Source: Kluyvera sichuanensis
GTDB taxonomy: Bacteria; Pseudomonadota; Gammaproteobacteria; Enterobacterales; Enterobacteriaceae
Length of the DNA: 64,000 nucleotides
Direction: 5' to 3'
Assembly: GCF_014218705.1 (NCBI RefSeq)
Contig: NZ_JABBJF010000006.1
Coordinates: 124,001-188,000 of the forward strand
The notes under the pieces are model-generated. The model was not told where the DNA came from. It was given only the letters and a program-made list of their open reading frames with translations, and did not search any database. The translations under genes were made by a program, and so were the position numbers. Positions 7,691 through 16,427 of this stretch are shown here, piece after piece. Position 1 is the first letter of the stretch. The number at the start of each line of letters is the position of its first letter.

Positions 7691-8488
7691 ATGTCCTACA
7701 GTTGTCCGCTTTGCCACGCGCCGTTAACGCGCAGCGGCAATAGTTATCTTTGCCCGCAGCGTCACCAGTTTGATCGGGCGAAAGAGGGCTACGTCAATCT
7801 CCTGCCGGTACAGCACAAACGATCTCGTGATCCGGGCGATAGCGCAGAGATGATGCAGGCGCGGCGCGCGTTTCTCGATGCCGGACACTATCAGCCGCTG
7901 CGCGACGCCGTGAGTGTGAAGCTACATGCCATTACGCCTGAACATCTGTTAGATATCGGCTGTGGGGAAGGGTACTACACCCACGCTTTTGCCGCCGAGG
8001 CGCAGGCAACATGGGGACTGGACGTGTCGAAAACCGCCATTCGCTACGGCGCAAAGCGCTATCCGCAGGTGGATTTCTGCGTTGCCTCCAGCCAGCGTTT
8101 GCCGTTTGCTGATGCCAGCATGGACGCCGTCGTGCGGATCTACGCGCCGTGTAATCCGCAAGAGTTGAAACGCGTGGTGAAACCGGGCGGTTGGGTAATA
8201 ACCGTTACGCCGGGGCCGCGTCATCTGGTTGAGCTGAAAGGGCTTATCTATAACGAAGTGCAGCTGCATGCGCCACATTCTGAAGTGCTGGACGGGTTTA
8301 GCCTGCAAAGTCACGACGCGTTAGCCTATCCGATGCAGTTGACCGGTCAGGAAGCGGTGACGTTATTACAGATGACGCCGTTTGCGTGGCGGGCGAAGCC
8401 GGAAGTGTGGGAGACGTTAGCGCAGCGGGTGCAGTTTGCTTGCCAGACGGATTTCGCGATTCACGCCTGGCAAAGAGATGCGGATTAA
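7691..8488 (+). CDS. rlmA: 23S rRNA (guanine-745-N1)-methyltransferase
   Basis: 265 residues. An N-terminal zinc-binding module has Cys5, Cys8, Cys21 and His25 (CPLC...CPQRH); the SAM-dependent methyltransferase domain has the glycine loop [15 protein letters not shown] at about residues 86-100. The enzyme makes m1G745 in helix 35 of 23S rRNA. CGGAG lies before the ATG at 7691. The stop overlaps the mntP stop on the other strand by four bases (TTAA, 8485-8488). Confidence 0.96.
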   Translation: MSYSCPLCHAPLTRSGNSYLCPQRHQFDRAKEGYVNLLPVQHKRSRDPGDSAEMMQARRAFLDAGHYQPLRDAVSVKLHAITPEHLLDIGCGEGYYTHAFAAEAQATWGLDVSKTAIRYGAKRYPQVDFCVASSQRLPFADASMDAVVRIYAPCNPQELKRVVKPGGWVITVTPGPRHLVELKGLIYNEVQLHAPHSEVLDGFSLQSHDALAYPMQLTGQEAVTLLQMTPFAWRAKPEVWETLAQRVQFACQTDFAIHAWQRDAD

Positions 8489-9054
8489 CCCATATAGTGG
8501 GCGTAGAGGATTTGCGCGCCGATAGCGATCAGCACGATCCCACCCAGAATTTCAGCCCGTTTGCCGAGCAGCGGGCCGATAAAGCGACCGACCATCATAC
8601 CAAGAGTTGACATCACAAAGGTGGCGCAGCCGATGGCAAATGCGGTGGCGAGAATATTGACTTGCAGGAAGGCCAGGCCAACGCCCACGGCCATCGCGTC
8701 CAGGCTGGTGGCAATTGCGGTGGTGACCAGCAGCCAGAAGCCGTGACGACGAGGTGTTTCTGCTTCTTCATCATCATCCGTACCGCGGATCCCTTCCAGT
8801 ACCATACGTCCGCCGAGGAACACCAGCAGGACGAATGCTACCCAGTGGCTCCACTCCATGACGAACTGGCTTGCCAGCATACCGAGACCCCAGCCAATAA
8901 GCGGAGTAAGCATCTCAATGACGCCAAAAATCAGGCCAGTACGCAGGGCTTCAGAGAATTTCGGTTTGTGCAGCGTAGCCCCCTTACCAATTGATGCAGC
9001 GAAGGCATCCATTGACATACCAAGGGCAAGAAGAATAGTGGCGGTTAAGTTCAT
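8485..9054 (-). CDS. mntP: Manganese exporter MntP
   Basis: 189-residue, six-helix inner-membrane efflux pump for Mn2+ (formerly YebN, DUF204). The two repeats carry the metal-binding acidic motifs [14 protein letters not shown] (residues 14-27) and [13 protein letters not shown] in the second half. The frame is open for 48 more codons upstream, but that stretch is the riboswitch; MNLTAT at 9054 is the family start. Expression should rise with manganese through the riboswitch, MntR and Fur sites upstream. Confidence 0.96.
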   Translation of the reverse strand: MNLTATILLALGMSMDAFAASIGKGATLHKPKFSEALRTGLIFGVIEMLTPLIGWGLGMLASQFVMEWSHWVAFVLLVFLGGRMVLEGIRGTDDDEEAETPRRHGFWLLVTTAIATSLDAMAVGVGLAFLQVNILATAFAIGCATFVMSTLGMMVGRFIGPLLGKRAEILGGIVLIAIGAQILYAHYMG

Positions 9055-9112
9055 GCGAAGGTCCAGACCGGGCAGTTTCCATACGACACATTCCTGCCCC
9101 CAGTAATCAGCA

Positions 9113-9235
9113 GTAATGCGTCTATGGTCTCGCTTGATTACGATGTAATCCGTACGCACCACGTTTTTCAACGAGTATGTTGACACGTACATTTCCATTT
9201 GATGGAAATTAGCTACTCCCCAACGACGGGCGCAA
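9113..9235 (-). ncRNA. yybP-ykoY manganese riboswitch in the mntP leader
   Basis: On the minus strand the leader begins with TTGGGGAGTAGCT (about 9223-9211), the hallmark of the yybP-ykoY class, followed by the hairpin TTTCCATC..ATGGAAA, CAACATACTCG, and the distal conserved GCGAGACCATAGACGC. This matches the E. coli mntP riboswitch from memory. Mn2+ binding opens the ribosome binding site. Confidence 0.92.
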
Positions 9236-9293
9236 CCTTAACATATTTTTAGAATATAAAACAACTCTAAGGCTTGCTTATTTAATCGTTTAA

Positions 9294-9308
9294 TGATAAC
9301 GATTTTCA
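9294..9308. promoter_or_regulatory. Fur box upstream of mntP
   Basis: TGATAAC G ATTTTCA is a 7-1-7 inverted repeat with 12 of 14 positions matching the Fur consensus TGATAAT-N-ATTATCA. Fur control of mntP is established in E. coli. Confidence 0.7.
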
Positions 9309-9364
9309 TTTAGATTTATTGCGTAATCAGAAGGTTAACAAATATGAAGGGAATGTGCGGAATA

Positions 9365-9384
9365 AACATAGCCAACGCTATAAC
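9365..9384. promoter_or_regulatory. MntR box of mntP
   Basis: AACATAGC CAAC GCTATAAC matches the MntR operator (AACATAGC-N4-GCTATGTT) with a perfect left arm and GCTAT in the right arm. MntR activates mntP in E. coli. Confidence 0.75.
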
Positions 9385-9408
9385 TTAACTGCCTGAAAAT
9401 AGCACAGA

Positions 9409-9426
9409 TATAGCGATGGCTATATT
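9409..9426. promoter_or_regulatory. Second MntR-like inverted repeat
   Basis: ATATAGC GATG GCTATAT is a perfect 7-4-7 palindrome with the MntR core (ATAGC-N4-GCTAT). Its centre is 43 bp from the first box, about four helical turns. It lies just before the yobD stop. Confidence 0.55.
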
Positions 9427-9431
9427 TTAAC

Positions 9432-9890
9432 TCATTGAGAATTAACGAGAAGTTTGTAGATCTTCTCCAGGTCATCAATATTCTTAACACGGACAAGAAG
9501 ACGACGCTGTTCTAATTGCATCACCAGTACACCATCTTCCGATAAATTCATTTTTTGAATTCGGCTGTATTTAATCCAGGCATTTGCGAAGAAGAAACCT
9601 TCCGATTTAAAGATAATTTTCGGACTGCGGATCCAGAATAGATAAAAACCGGTCAGCGCCAGTGCACATAATAACCATGTGGTAATTAATGCGCCGTGGC
9701 TGGTCACATTGTTGTACACCAGGATAACGATCAACGCGACGAAGATAACGCTATCGACGCGGCCGGGGCGCAAGAGCGGGACGGATAGCAGGGTGGTGCC
9801 ATGACGGCGGGGCATGATGAACTGGTCGTAGATGGCAAATGCCAGCATTGCCACAATAAAGAGAACCAGTACCAGATCCGTTAATGTCAT
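9432..9890 (-). CDS. yobD: Membrane protein YobD
   Basis: 152-residue DUF986 inner-membrane protein, same length as in E. coli. Three hydrophobic segments (about residues 5-22, 45-62 and 68-88) are followed by a cytoplasmic domain ending [17 protein letters not shown]. Function unknown. It is downstream of manZ on the same strand but separated by the strong man terminator, and upstream of mntP, the order seen in E. coli. Confidence 0.9.
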   Translation of the reverse strand: MTLTDLVLVLFIVAMLAFAIYDQFIMPRRHGTTLLSVPLLRPGRVDSVIFVALIVILVYNNVTSHGALITTWLLCALALTGFYLFWIRSPKIIFKSEGFFFANAWIKYSRIQKMNLSEDGVLVMQLEQRRLLVRVKNIDDLEKIYKLLVNSQ

Positions 9891-9903
9891 TCAGCCTCCA
9901 GAT

Positions 9904-9932
9904 AAAAAAAAACCGGGGGCAAGAGCCCCCGG
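9904..9932 (-). terminator. Terminator of manXYZ
   Basis: CCGGGGGC / GCCCCCGG around a four-base loop (9913-9932), with a nine-T tract on the minus strand. A strong intrinsic terminator. Confidence 0.92.
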
Positions 9933-9945
9933 CATACTACAGATA

Positions 9946-10800
9946 TTACAGACCCAGCAGGCCGATTGCGTAGCCTACGATACCGATGACGAAGAAGCCA
10001 ACGATGATCCACAGGGCGTTAACTTTCTTACGCAGCAGCCACATACAGGCGAAGGTCAGCAGCAGCGGTACCAGGCCCGGCATCAGCTGGTCCAGGATGG
10101 TCTGCACGGTGGTGACACGAGTCTGACCATCCTGACCAGTGATGGTTGAAACCACCAACGGGATGTTCACGTGCGTCCACTTGTTAACCAGGGCCCCCAT
10201 GACAAACAGGCCGAGGATTGACGCCCCCTCAGTCAGTTTCTGCAGGAAGCCGCCGCCCATATCGGAAACGATATCGATACCTTTACGGTAACCGTAAGCG
10301 ACGCCGTAGTAACGGGTTGCCAGACGGACCAGGTTGAACAGGATAAAGAACAGCAGTGGCCCAAGCAGGCTGCCGCTCATCGCGATACCGGCACCCAGTG
10401 CGGCGAATACCGGACGTACGGTACCCCAGAAGATTGGGTCACCCACGCCTGCCAGCGGCCCCATCAGACCTACTTTGATACCGTTGATAGCACCATCGTC
10501 GATCTCTGCGCCATTAGCACGCTGTTCTTCCATTGCCAGCGTTACGCCCAGTACCGGTGCCGCTACGTATGGATGGGTGTTAAAGAATTCCAGGTGACGC
10601 TTGATGGCTTGCTTACGCTCATCGTTGTTCTCTGGGTACAGGCGACGAATCGCTGGAACCATAGAGAAGCAGAAGCCCAGCGCCTGCATACGTTCGAAGT
10701 TCCATGAACCCTGGAACAGGTTAGAACGAAGGAACACGCCACGAATATCACCCGGAGTGAGTTTTTTCTCGGTGGTGGTAGTTTTAGTCATATCAACCAT
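9946..10800 (-). CDS. manZ: Mannose PTS permease IID component
   Basis: 284-residue IID subunit of the mannose-family phosphotransferase permease. With ManY it forms the membrane channel that takes up mannose, glucose, glucosamine and related sugars; the complex is also the receptor for several bacteriocins and assists lambda DNA entry. The N-terminal part is cytosolic (GDIRGVFLRSNLFQGSWNFERMQALGF) and the C-terminal part hydrophobic. A GTG three codons earlier also opens the frame, but the ATG at 10800 follows AGGTGAG and matches E. coli. Confidence 0.96.
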   Translation of the reverse strand: MVDMTKTTTTEKKLTPGDIRGVFLRSNLFQGSWNFERMQALGFCFSMVPAIRRLYPENNDERKQAIKRHLEFFNTHPYVAAPVLGVTLAMEEQRANGAEIDDGAINGIKVGLMGPLAGVGDPIFWGTVRPVFAALGAGIAMSGSLLGPLLFFILFNLVRLATRYYGVAYGYRKGIDIVSDMGGGFLQKLTEGASILGLFVMGALVNKWTHVNIPLVVSTITGQDGQTRVTTVQTILDQLMPGLVPLLLTFACMWLLRKKVNALWIIVGFFVIGIVGYAIGLLGL

Positions 10801-10812
10801 TTCGCTCACCTG

Positions 10813-11613
10813 TTAGTCCAGTTCGTTATCAAGATCGTTAGAGCCAGCCGCTTGAGCAGGGGCACCTGCCACGCGATTATATTTCGGGCTCAGCTGAATG
10901 TAGAGGATGGCCATAACTGCGCCAATCACACCCAGAGCAACCAGGTTGAAGTTTGTAAATGCTGCAGTCACGAAGCCGAGGTAGAAGAACGGCATCAGGT
11001 AGCCTGCACGCATCATGTTGATGACCATTGCATAACCTACTACCACGATCATACCACCGGCAATGTTCAGACCGCTGGTGACCACTTCAGGAATCGCGTT
11101 CAGCATGCCCTGAACTTCGCTGGTACCGACGGATACCGCAACGATGACCGCTGGGATAGCAATACGCATCGCCTGCAGGAACAGGGAGGAGACGTGAATC
11201 CAGGACAGCGCCGTCAGGTTACCGCTTTCCGCTGCTTTATCTGCTGCGTGCTGGAAGGCAACGGTAATGGTACGAACGATAATAGTCAGAACCTGGCCTG
11301 CTGCTGCCAGCGGGATAGCCAGGGCGATACCTGCGCCGATGCCCTGATGGCCGGCAATAACCAGAATGGTGGAAATAATGGAAGCCAGTGCGGCATCAGG
11401 TGCAACCGCAGCACCGATGTTCATCCAACCCAGCGCGATCATTTCCAGGGTACCACCGATGATGATACCGGTTTTCATGTCCCCGAGTACGATACCGACC
11501 AGGGTACAAGCGACCAGCGGACGGTGGAACTGAAATTCATCGAGTATTGATTCCATACCCGCAATACATGCGACGATGAACACCAGCACAATCTGAAGAG
11601 TGGTAATCTCCAT
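10813..11613 (-). CDS. manY: Mannose PTS permease IIC component
   Basis: 266-residue integral membrane subunit that forms the sugar translocation path of the mannose PTS, almost identical to E. coli ManY. It has about nine hydrophobic segments and the family segment LGWMNIGAAVAPDAALASI. It lies 61 bp after manX and overlaps the ribosome binding region of manZ, so the three genes form one operon. Confidence 0.96.
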   Translation of the reverse strand: MEITTLQIVLVFIVACIAGMESILDEFQFHRPLVACTLVGIVLGDMKTGIIIGGTLEMIALGWMNIGAAVAPDAALASIISTILVIAGHQGIGAGIALAIPLAAAGQVLTIIVRTITVAFQHAADKAAESGNLTALSWIHVSSLFLQAMRIAIPAVIVAVSVGTSEVQGMLNAIPEVVTSGLNIAGGMIVVVGYAMVINMMRAGYLMPFFYLGFVTAAFTNFNLVALGVIGAVMAILYIQLSPKYNRVAGAPAQAAGSNDLDNELD

Positions 11614-11674
11614 TGTACTTCTCCTATTGCTTATACAGACTTAAGTGTGAAGGCTAAAAACGTTGCCTAAGCGG

Positions 11675-12643
11675 TTATTTACCCACTTTGGCAATCAGAT
11701 CCATCATTTTCAGTTTCTGGTCGGTGGAAACCTTACGGACTTCCAGTTCGATACCGCGGGCATCCAGTTTTTTGAAGGCCTCGATATCTTTTTCATCGAC
11801 GGAAACTGCGTTGTTAACCTGCGTTTTACCCTGACGGAACGCCATACCGCCAACGTTAACAGAGGTCACTTTCACACCACCTTCCACGATACGTTCAACG
11901 TCGGTTGGGTTGGTGAACAGCAGCATCACACGATCGCCCGCATATTTCGGGTTGTTGTAGACGCGGATCATTTTGGCAACATCGACAACGTGTGCCGTTA
12001 CGCCAGGAGGAGCAACCTGAGTCAGCAGGGTTTTGCGCACGGTATCGGCGGCAACTTCATCGCTGACCACAATGATGCGGGTGACGTTAGTCTCTTTGGT
12101 CCAACGGGTCGCAACCTGACCGTGAATCAGACGGTCATCGATACGCACCAGACCGATAGTCATGTAGTCGTTCGGGCCCATTGGTTTCGCCGGAGCGGCA
12201 GCTTTCGGTGCTGCAGGTGCAGCTTTCGGCGCCGCTTTTTCGACGGGTTTGGCTTTCAGCGCTTTTACGCCTTCGCTACCGGTTTCCACCGCCAGCGCCA
12301 CCAGCTCGTCAAAGCTTGGGTTATCGTCACGCGCCATGAAGGTTTCGACCAGCATCGGTACGTTGACACCCGCGATCACTTCATAGTTTTCTTTATCGAC
12401 AACAATGCGGCTTGCCGCGTTGAATGGGCTGCCGCCCCAGGTGTCAACAAGGAACAACACGCCTTTGCTGGTATCAAGCTTCGCCAGCTGCGCGTTGTAT
12501 TTTTCGATTAACGTGTCTGCATTCTCGCCAGGCACGAAGTCGATCCAGCCAACATTGTCCTGCTCGCCCAACAGCATTTCTGCCGTTTTCAGCAGTTGTT
12601 CTGCTGCCCAACCATGTGTGCCTATTACAATAGCAATCGTCAC
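11675..12643 (-). CDS. manX: Mannose PTS IIAB component
   Basis: 322-residue cytoplasmic phosphocarrier. The IIA domain (1-130) has the phosphorylated His10 in VIGTHGWAAEQLL; an Ala/Pro/Lys-rich hinge (about 131-155) leads to the IIB domain with His174 in RIDDRLIHGQV. Phosphate passes from HPr to His10, then His174, then the sugar. First gene of manXYZ, with CRP and Mlc-type sites upstream. In E. coli the start region is silenced by the sRNA SgrS during sugar-phosphate stress. Confidence 0.97.
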   Translation of the reverse strand: MTIAIVIGTHGWAAEQLLKTAEMLLGEQDNVGWIDFVPGENADTLIEKYNAQLAKLDTSKGVLFLVDTWGGSPFNAASRIVVDKENYEVIAGVNVPMLVETFMARDDNPSFDELVALAVETGSEGVKALKAKPVEKAAPKAAPAAPKAAAPAKPMGPNDYMTIGLVRIDDRLIHGQVATRWTKETNVTRIIVVSDEVAADTVRKTLLTQVAPPGVTAHVVDVAKMIRVYNNPKYAGDRVMLLFTNPTDVERIVEGGVKVTSVNVGGMAFRQGKTQVNNAVSVDEKDIEAFKKLDARGIELEVRKVSTDQKLKMMDLIAKVGK

Positions 12644-12787
12644 TTGCTACCTCCTTTATTATCGTGTGTATCAGTAGGGCTGATACATTCTCTTGAGTCG
12701 AAACGGTAACCGAATCGATTCAGACAAGGGTTAGAGACCAAAAATTTAATAACTACCGAGAATTATTTTAGACAGTGAAAGAATAAT

Positions 12788-12809
12788 TAATGTGATGAAG
12801 ATCCGTAAT
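12788..12809 (-). promoter_or_regulatory. CRP site of manXYZ
   Basis: On the minus strand, TTACGGATCTTCATCACATT matches the known E. coli manX CRP site from memory. A -10-like TCTAAAAT follows about 15 bp downstream. Confidence 0.7.
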
Positions 12810-12827
12810 TTAGTTAAAGAGTCGCAA

Positions 12828-12850
12828 TTATTTTGTGGTGCAAAAAATTA
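12828..12850. promoter_or_regulatory. Candidate Mlc/NagC operator of manXYZ
   Basis: A 23-bp pseudopalindrome with arms TTATTTT and AAAAAATTA around GTGGTGC. manXYZ is an established Mlc target, and this fits its AT-rich palindromic operator. Not distinguishable from NagC by eye. Confidence 0.5.
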
Positions 12851-12956
12851 CCTTACATTTTGCAAAGACTCGTAAATCTCTGCCAAAATGTCATTTGTTT
12901 TTGCTATGTTAATGCTTCGTTTAATCACACAGGAGTATAGGGCATCAGCCCGTAGT

Positions 12957-13115
12957 ATGGATCGTCACCGACGCCTTTTCGCACTCGTTCGCTTTTGCGA
13001 CGCATCTCCCGGCCTTTTGCGCCACGCTTTTCTATCGTCTGGTATCGTCTCGCTTAAACATGACATAGCGATGACTCGTCACGTCTCTCGTTGGAGTGGT
13101 TTATGGAATTGCTAA
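12957..13115 (+). CDS. Candidate leader ORF overlapping the yoaE start
   Basis: A 52-codon frame (first in-frame ATG in the leader with a plausible, though distant, AGGAG at 12931-12935) is arginine/histidine-rich at its start and ends 13 bp inside yoaE in another frame. The overlap would allow translational coupling. From memory E. coli yoaE also has a small leader gene (yoaL), but I cannot confirm homology. It could equally be untranslated leader. Confidence 0.3.
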   Translation: MDRHRRLFALVRFCDASPGLLRHAFLSSGIVSLKHDIAMTRHVSRWSGLWNC

Positions 13116-14656
13116 TGGACCCGTCAATCTGGGCCGGATTATTGACGCTTGTCGTTCTGGAAATCGTTCTCGGTATTGATAACCTGGTATTTATCGCCAT
13201 TCTTGCCGATAAACTTCCACCAAAACAACGAGATAAAGCACGCCTGATCGGCCTGTCGCTGGCGCTGGTGATGCGTCTGGGACTGCTTTCCGTAATCTCG
13301 TGGATGGTAACGCTGACCGCGCCGCTGTTCAGCGTGTGGGGGCAAACCTTCTCCGGGCGTGACCTGATTATGCTGGTCGGTGGTCTATTCCTGTTGTTTA
13401 AAGCGACGACCGAGCTGCACGAACGGCTGGAAAACCGCCAGCACGATTCCGGACACGGTAAAGGTTATTCCAGCTTCTGGGTGGTGGTGGCACAGATCGT
13501 CGTGCTGGATGCCGTCTTCTCGCTGGATGCGGTGATCACGGCGGTCGGGATGGTGAATCACCTGCCGGTCATGATGGCGGCGGTAGTGATTGCCATGGGC
13601 GTGATGCTGCTGGCTTCAAAACCGTTGACGAACTTCGTCAACCAGCACCCAACGGTGGTGGTGCTGTGTCTGAGCTTCCTGCTGATGATCGGTCTGAGCC
13701 TGGTCGCAGAAGGTTTCGGTTTCCACATTCCGAAAGGCTATCTGTACGCGGCGATTGGCTTCTCGATAATTATCGAACTGTTCAACCAGATTGCCCGTCG
13801 TAACTTTATTCGCCACCAGTCGACGCTGCCGCTGCGTGCGCGTACGGCAGATGCCATTCTGCGTCTGATGGGCAACCGCAAGCAGGCGAACGCCACGCAT
13901 GACGAAGGTCATCAGTCGACGATGCCGGTGCCGGAAGGGGCGTTCGTGGAAGAAGAGCGCTATATGATCAACGGTGTTCTGACGCTGGCTTCACGCTCGC
14001 TGCGCAGCATTATGACCCCGCGCGGGGAAATTAGCTGGGTGGATGCGGACCTGAGTACGGAAGAGATCCGCCAGCAGCTGCTGTCGTCACCGCACAGCCT
14101 GTTCCCGGTGTGTCGGGGGGAGCTGGATGAAATCGTTGGTATTGTGCGTGCCAAAGAGCTGCTGGTGGCGCTGGAAGCTGGTGAAGACGTGCTGGCGATA
14201 GCCTCCGCCAACCCAGCGATTATCGTGCCGGATACGCTCGACCCGATCAATCTGTTGGGCGTGCTGCGTAGGGCGCGCGGTAGCTTCGTTATCGTCACCA
14301 ACGAGTTTGGTGTGGTGCAGGGGCTGGTGACGCCGCTGGACGTGCTGGAAGCGATTGCCGGTGAGTTCCCGGATGCCGATGAAACCCCGGAAATCGTTGC
14401 CGATGGCGATGGTTGGTTAGTGAAGGGGACGACGGACCTGCATGCGTTCCAGCATACGCTGGGGCTGGATAACCTGGTGGATGATGACATCGCCACCGTG
14501 GCCGGTCTGGTGATTGCCGTTAATGGGCAGATCCCGCACGTCGGTGACGTGATTGAACTGCCGTCGCTGCACATCACGATTACCGCGGCCAATAACTATC
14601 GCGTCGATCAGATTCGCGTGGTGAAGCTGGCTTCAGCTCACGACGAAGACGAATAA
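13103..14656 (+). CDS. yoaE: TerC-type membrane protein with CBS and CorC domains, YoaE
   Basis: 517 residues: a TerC domain with about seven transmembrane helices (1-240; [21 protein letters not shown] and [24 protein letters not shown] carry the conserved acidic metal-site residues), two CBS domains (about 300-420, starting [13 protein letters not shown]) and a CorC/HlyC C-terminal domain (about 430-510). TerC proteins act in metal homeostasis or metalation of secreted proteins; YoaE's own role is not settled. The ATG at 13103 follows TTGGAG. Divergent from manXYZ across a 459-bp region. Confidence 0.93.
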   Translation: MELLMDPSIWAGLLTLVVLEIVLGIDNLVFIAILADKLPPKQRDKARLIGLSLALVMRLGLLSVISWMVTLTAPLFSVWGQTFSGRDLIMLVGGLFLLFKATTELHERLENRQHDSGHGKGYSSFWVVVAQIVVLDAVFSLDAVITAVGMVNHLPVMMAAVVIAMGVMLLASKPLTNFVNQHPTVVVLCLSFLLMIGLSLVAEGFGFHIPKGYLYAAIGFSIIIELFNQIARRNFIRHQSTLPLRARTADAILRLMGNRKQANATHDEGHQSTMPVPEGAFVEEERYMINGVLTLASRSLRSIMTPRGEISWVDADLSTEEIRQQLLSSPHSLFPVCRGELDEIVGIVRAKELLVALEAGEDVLAIASANPAIIVPDTLDPINLLGVLRRARGSFVIVTNEFGVVQGLVTPLDVLEAIAGEFPDADETPEIVADGDGWLVKGTTDLHAFQHTLGLDNLVDDDIATVAGLVIAVNGQIPHVGDVIELPSLHITITAANNYRVDQIRVVKLASAHDEDE

Positions 14657-14662
14657 TCACGC

Positions 14663-14728
14663 GGTAGCCCGGACGAGGCGCGCGAGCGCCGACTCCGGGA
14701 TATTCCCGGGGCCACTCCGTTGGCCCCG
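14663..14728. repeat. REP element plus adjacent hairpin
   Basis: The REP sequence GTAGCCCGGACGAGGCGCGC..CCGACTCCGGGA (14664-14700) is followed by the perfect 8-bp hairpin CGGGGCCA / TGGCCCCG (14707-14728). It lies between convergent yoaE and pdeD. Confidence 0.85.
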
Positions 14729-14746
14729 CTACTGAAATGACGAAAA

Positions 14747-16303
14747 CTACGGATTCAACGGCTCGTTCTTCTTAAGCCACAGCGGAAACTCCTCCAGCGG
14801 CATCGGCTGCGCATAGAGATATCCCTGCAAAAAATGCACCCCGTGCTGCTGCAAATAGCGCGCCTCTTCCTGCGTCTCAACGCCCTCCGCGACCAGCTCA
14901 ACGTTCAGTCGCTGCCCCAGCGCAATAATAATATCCGTCACCGTGGAGTTCACGGCGTCGGTACCAATTGCACCGGTAAAAGCCTTGTCGATTTTCAGCA
15001 CGTCCGGGTGCAGCATCTCAAGCCAGGAGAGCGAGCTGTTGCCAGTGCCAAAATCATCTATCGCCAGCTTAATTTGATGGTTGCCAAGCTCGCTGCGTAG
15101 CTGATAGTTCACATCGTTCAGCGCGTCGCGTTCGGTTAGTTCGACCGTAAGCTGCTGTAGCGGCTTGCGGCTGAACCAGAGCTGCTTTAAATCTTTCAGC
15201 AACTGGCCGTTCTTAAAGTGCGGGGCGGCGACGTTGATGCCAATCTGGAAATCACGTTCCTGAGGGAACAGATGCAGCCGCTGCGCCGTTTCACCGATGA
15301 CGTAGCGGGTCAGCGGAATAATCAGGTTCTGCGTTTCAGCAATAGGAATAAACACATCTGGCGCCACCCAGCCTACGCGTGGGTTGTTCCAGCGCAGCAG
15401 GATCTCTGCGCCGACGCAGCGCTGTGTCCGCGCGTCCATCTGAGGTTGGCAGTATAGGGCAAACTCCTTGCCGGCGATGCCCATATTAATTTCGCGCGAG
15501 AAGCTGAGCCGCCCGGCGGTGGCAAGCCAGGCAATCCACGTAAACAGAATGCTCATGATGGCGGCAAGCGGTAAATCGGTGACCAGATTATTCAGCGCGA
15601 GGCGAGCAGGGCCGGGGCTGAGCGCTGCAACGCTAAACGGAAAGTCCGTCGATGAGCGGATGAAAACGCGGTTACCGTCATCATCCATCTCTCCGGTAAT
15701 GCCAATATTGTGCTGATAGTGGCGTTCACCGACGTTAAGACTGATATGGGTGATGAGCGGTGGGGTGGGTTCAAGAATAATATTGCTGAGTAAATCGATG
15801 TTGATGGAGACCATCACGCCGTCTTTACCGTCAGCCGATGCGGGAAACCACTGAACCAGAATCGGTGTGCCGACCAGCAGCGAATGATCGGTGCCCAGCA
15901 GCAACAGCGGCGCACTATTGGGCAGTTGCGGCTGCAGCGCGTTGACCGCGATGTTGCGCGAACCGAGTGCACTAGAGCAGTAGAGTTGCCCGCCTTTCAC
16001 CAACGCAATAGAGCGCACGGTTTGCAGCATCACCGCCAGCTTGCGCAACGGTAGATGAATGGCTTCACAGGGCTGGCCGACCAGAGCAAGCATGGCGTTA
16101 CGTTGGGTTTTCAGCGGTTGCAGGATTCTATCGAGGCGATCGACCGAGTGGGCGGTGAGGGTATTTATCTGTTTCTGATTTATGCTGCGCTGCGAAATAA
16201 ATCGTATCCCTAAGGTCAGCGCAAAAGCACACACCGCGACGATCGCACAGACGGCGATTCGCTTGCGTAGATACTTTCTGATAATCCATTGTGCTGATTG
16301 CAT
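14747..16303 (-). CDS. pdeD: Cyclic-di-GMP phosphodiesterase PdeD
   Basis: 518 residues (formerly YoaD). An N-terminal transmembrane helix, a periplasmic CSS-motif domain (CSS in GGQLYCSSALG, cysteine redox-sensing in this class), a second helix and a C-terminal EAL domain (about 270-510). Catalytic motifs are present: EILLRW (the Glu of EAL kept, as in E. coli), IDDFGTGNSSLSW, DVLKIDKAF and ELVAEGVET. It hydrolyses c-di-GMP to pGpG. The frame opens 32 codons earlier, but MQSAQWIIRKY at 16303 matches E. coli; the ribosome binding site is weak. Confidence 0.92.
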   Translation of the reverse strand: MQSAQWIIRKYLRKRIAVCAIVAVCAFALTLGIRFISQRSINQKQINTLTAHSVDRLDRILQPLKTQRNAMLALVGQPCEAIHLPLRKLAVMLQTVRSIALVKGGQLYCSSALGSRNIAVNALQPQLPNSAPLLLLGTDHSLLVGTPILVQWFPASADGKDGVMVSINIDLLSNIILEPTPPLITHISLNVGERHYQHNIGITGEMDDDGNRVFIRSSTDFPFSVAALSPGPARLALNNLVTDLPLAAIMSILFTWIAWLATAGRLSFSREINMGIAGKEFALYCQPQMDARTQRCVGAEILLRWNNPRVGWVAPDVFIPIAETQNLIIPLTRYVIGETAQRLHLFPQERDFQIGINVAAPHFKNGQLLKDLKQLWFSRKPLQQLTVELTERDALNDVNYQLRSELGNHQIKLAIDDFGTGNSSLSWLEMLHPDVLKIDKAFTGAIGTDAVNSTVTDIIIALGQRLNVELVAEGVETQEEARYLQQHGVHFLQGYLYAQPMPLEEFPLWLKKNEPLNP

Positions 16304-16390
16304 TTCCGCTGCTCGGCGCGCATTGAGTGGTAATGAAAATAGCAGTGACGACAGAGCAAGTGAAGCAGGTCGCGAAAATAGTGGGAATAA

Positions 16391-16419
16391 ATCACCCACC
16401 TGAATTAGGGGTGGGTGAT
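16391..16419. terminator. Terminator of sdaA
   Basis: ATCACCCACC (16391-16400) / GGTGGGTGAT (16410-16419), a perfect 10-bp stem just after the sdaA stop, followed on the minus strand by TTATTCCC. Confidence 0.75.
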
Positions 16420-16427
16420 TAGGCGTA

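Noticed and set aside
9055-9198. 48-codon N-terminal extension of MntP in the same frame
   Set aside because: This stretch is part of the mntP leader, containing the distal half of the riboswitch (including GCGAGACC), and family proteins start at MNLTAT; the open frame is by chance.
11663-12511. 282-codon open frame opposite manX
   Set aside because: Shadow of a strongly biased coding strand; no ribosome binding site and composition rich in His/Phe/Arg typical of antisense frames.
16304-16399. Upstream start giving a 550-residue PdeD
   Set aside because: It would place a second hydrophobic segment before the conserved N-terminus and overlap the sdaA terminator; E. coli starts at the equivalent of 16303.
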